Source: a virus
Length of the DNA stretch: 21,971 nt
Virus record (IMG/VR): IMGVR_UViG_3300043449_000450
Location: 1 to 21,971 of that record
Reading direction: 5' to 3' (one strand)
Position numbers and translations under genes: made by a program
Shown: piece by piece, positions 21,301-21,971 of the stretch
How the letters are laid out: every line of letters begins with the position of its first letter
Position numbering within the stretch: position 1 is the stretch's first letter
Notes under the pieces: model-generated
What the model was told of the DNA's origin: nothing
Database searches by the model: none
What the model saw: only the letters and a program-made list of their open reading frames with translations

Positions 21301-21971
21301 AGCTTGTACGCCTTGCTGTCCTTGGTCATAGTCGCGTCAGAGTAGGCCGCTGTACCTTCACGGAACTCAAACCCGGCCTTGATCTGTGCGGGCGTAGCCC
21401 TGATGCGCTCACGAAGTGCATCGATTGCTTTTTGGTTGCGCACTGGATTGCCCCGGTCGTCCACCTCGGTCGAGGACACCAGATCGGGGATAGACTTCAG
21501 GTCGCTCTCTTTGAAGTCACGAACGGACTTGAGCATCCAACGCCAGAAAAGTTCTTCAGCCTTGCGCAGATCAGGATCGCCAGTGGGTACGGTATGCAGA
21601 TCAACGCCCACATGATGCAGCCGCTTAAGAACCGCATGGCGCGTCTGGTTCATCTTTACGAACAGAGCGTTTAGTTTCTCCATGCCGTAGCTCTTACGAG
21701 CCAAGTTCTGTGGGGTCTGGAACGCTTCAAGAACGTCCTTAACCATACCACGGATATTGAACTTGCTATCCGTCAGGCGACGAGCAGCCTCAGACCGAAG
21801 GTCGGTACGACCAGTGATAGCCTCAGGGATAGATGCCAGCCAGCCAAACGACTTAGCCGGAGAGACAAAGACGCTATCCGTTGCGAAGCGGCCCACTGCG
21901 GCCTCTTCATCCAGACGCTTGAGCGTGGACATAAGCTGCTCAGCGCCGACCGGCGTACCGTTCTGCTCACC
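18354..21971 (-). CDS. C-terminal part of a giant phage polyvalent/internal virion-type protein (partial)
   Basis: Only the C-terminal 1205 residues are visible; the frame stays open through the right edge, so the true start lies beyond 21971. The Met codon at 21930-21932 is internal, because 13 more codons precede it without a stop. The protein is long, charged and mostly helical. A hydrophobic helix pair (LQYLAILLMMTGVSGIFFA, DNA about 19205-19260) lies in a region rich in Gly/Pro. This character, and motifs such as RTGLLQYPFQYKQFVIN, resemble the large polyvalent (LPD38-like) C-terminal regions of giant phage proteins ejected with DNA. The exact family is unconfirmed. It is on the opposite strand to all other genes and overlaps the primase gene by 4 nt at the stops. 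Confidence 0.7.
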   Translation of the reverse strand, partial: GEQNGTPVGAEQLMSTLKRLDEEAAVGRFATDSVFVSPAKSFGWLASIPEAITGRTDLRSEAARRLTDSKFNIRGMVKDVLEAFQTPQNLARKSYGMEKLNALFVKMNQTRHAVLKRLHHVGVDLHTVPTGDPDLRKAEELFWRWMLKSVRDFKESDLKSIPDLVSSTEVDDRGNPVRNQKAIDALRERIRATPAQIKAGFEFREGTAAYSDATMTKDSKAYKLYSQMVDTLIEQQLIRLESQIDGSRATEGIARNFLVETAGASDAVMELLVRVREKYADMMMKGSKVSEDEFVVTLDKKSAVLADEFAHEVSRVASLEYGELKLKDWLEGKEGETSEKFRTAEFDDIIKDLKRLRELKLDNTGLNQLKLFIQQGGTKRQALEQNQLYAKSGILQHYTPLDRDGTHYVRVVAVDEKGNVVDLSRESYADIPYYEFANEGAARRAMEVLNKEFGPKAHTTVLLDSEGNERSVQLVATVGAVKNSADMRVTVNPFLLIKAIENIGLPLNADAQKALTKLLTEQGAAARRNLQRVGVAGFNTNIRDVQSRFSDFIASVAANNRFRSQVDDLFLPHNNRVWMGDRRKLRDLEAAIKAATDPETRRQAQKDYAKYATQFKNSADASDGGEGFGGVKINGKTYQTLGRGNKQREQAIRMVDTLNRSGGELIEVSEAIFGQGFGGKLRSFAVLAQLGGSVASAFLQYSGVPTNSWAYMSYVNSKNGFGLGYGSGNSGYALSKAFKDTLNYKLADYEYLLKLKPGTSNLTAEEITFLQEVTEAGSLTPAQADTLMGSALGRNSKLEKAANVWMSGFNYAEQHVRRTTALAVFRLEYQRQLSKYGTPTAEQKKAAYTAAVRTAETAIDATQGRYGVMDRPELGRTGLLQYPFQYKQFVINSIELMANMSPQARLQYLAILLMMTGVSGIFFAEDLMDILDTLLSFFGIPKANVEQEMILFFDSMVPGLGAVMNKGLLDQVLNVSISPRIGYGDILPFSGAGVPGTDKLREFESFLGPVYGALTGAATFGTGVLSMPFELLGGKPETTSLRDLFRNSPVTALRSIGDSWAYLESGAIVTADGRLVSKDMAPTTVLMRLLGFYPAQASRQNDVVRMGKQNDAYRNEISGKFRMAYIRAGMANQMRGDRQAMMEVIREVEAWNKAAKGTGLEINNFRKNAEKALKDAKMPTVERFLKSTGTANKPVVEQLSDALGF
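18386..18412. terminator. Hairpin near the convergent gene ends
   Basis: CCACCGGC (18386-18393) pairs with GCCGGTGG (18405-18412), an 8-bp stem with an 11-nt loop. It lies 29 nt beyond the primase stop, inside the end of the opposing gene. Neither side has a T-tract. It is the only strong hairpin close to the convergent junction, so it is a weak candidate for bidirectional termination. Confidence 0.3.

Noticed and set aside
1-21971. tRNA genes, CRISPR arrays, insertion sequences or integrase
   Set aside because: Read for cloverleaf/TTCGA-type signals, spaced repeats and transposase motifs; none was found.

Overview
This window looks like about 22 kb of a tailed double-stranded DNA phage (or prophage) genome. 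It is densely coded, with many 1-80 nt gene overlaps. No tRNA, rRNA, CRISPR array or insertion sequence was seen. The best host clue is a GcrA-like regulator (5811-6458), because GcrA is typical of Alphaproteobacteria. With the family A polymerase, primase-helicase and giant virion-type protein, this points to a phage of an alphaproteobacterium, possibly podovirus-like. Host and morphotype are inferences.

Layout. Genes from 27 to 18357 are all on the + strand and look like early, metabolic and replication genes. Region A (1-3420) holds a small protein, a MoxR-type AAA+ ATPase, a DUF3150-like protein and a metallopeptidase/von Willebrand factor A protein. These four genes are separated by short gaps, and each is followed at once by a perfect RNA hairpin. 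Region B (3427-6910) holds uncharacterised proteins, an HslV-like Ntn-hydrolase, the GcrA-like regulator, a HicA-like small protein and a DUF6378-like protein. Region C (6907-7691) is a chain of very small, translationally coupled genes, two of which encode single-span membrane peptides. Region D (7691-15452) holds DNA polymerase A, small accessory proteins, dCTP deaminase, a LuxR-type HTH protein, a RecB/Cas4-like nuclease, a VRR-NUC nuclease, an SNF2 helicase, a coiled-coil partner, a candidate single-stranded DNA-binding protein and a second HTH protein. A hairpin terminator follows at 15460-15486. Region E (15496-18357) is one large primase-helicase fusion.

From 18354 to the right edge, the minus strand carries the C-terminal 1205 residues of a giant protein whose start lies outside the window. 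It resembles the large polyvalent or internal virion proteins of phages. The two transcription units meet tail to tail, and their stop codons overlap.

How the genes may work together. The primase-helicase, polymerase, candidate SSB, SNF2 helicase and two nucleases form a nearly complete replication/recombination set, and the deaminase feeds dUMP/dTTP supply. The MoxR, DUF3150 and VWA-peptidase genes probably form an ATP-driven remodelling module of unknown target. The GcrA-like, LuxR-like and XRE-like proteins are candidate switches of host or phage transcription.
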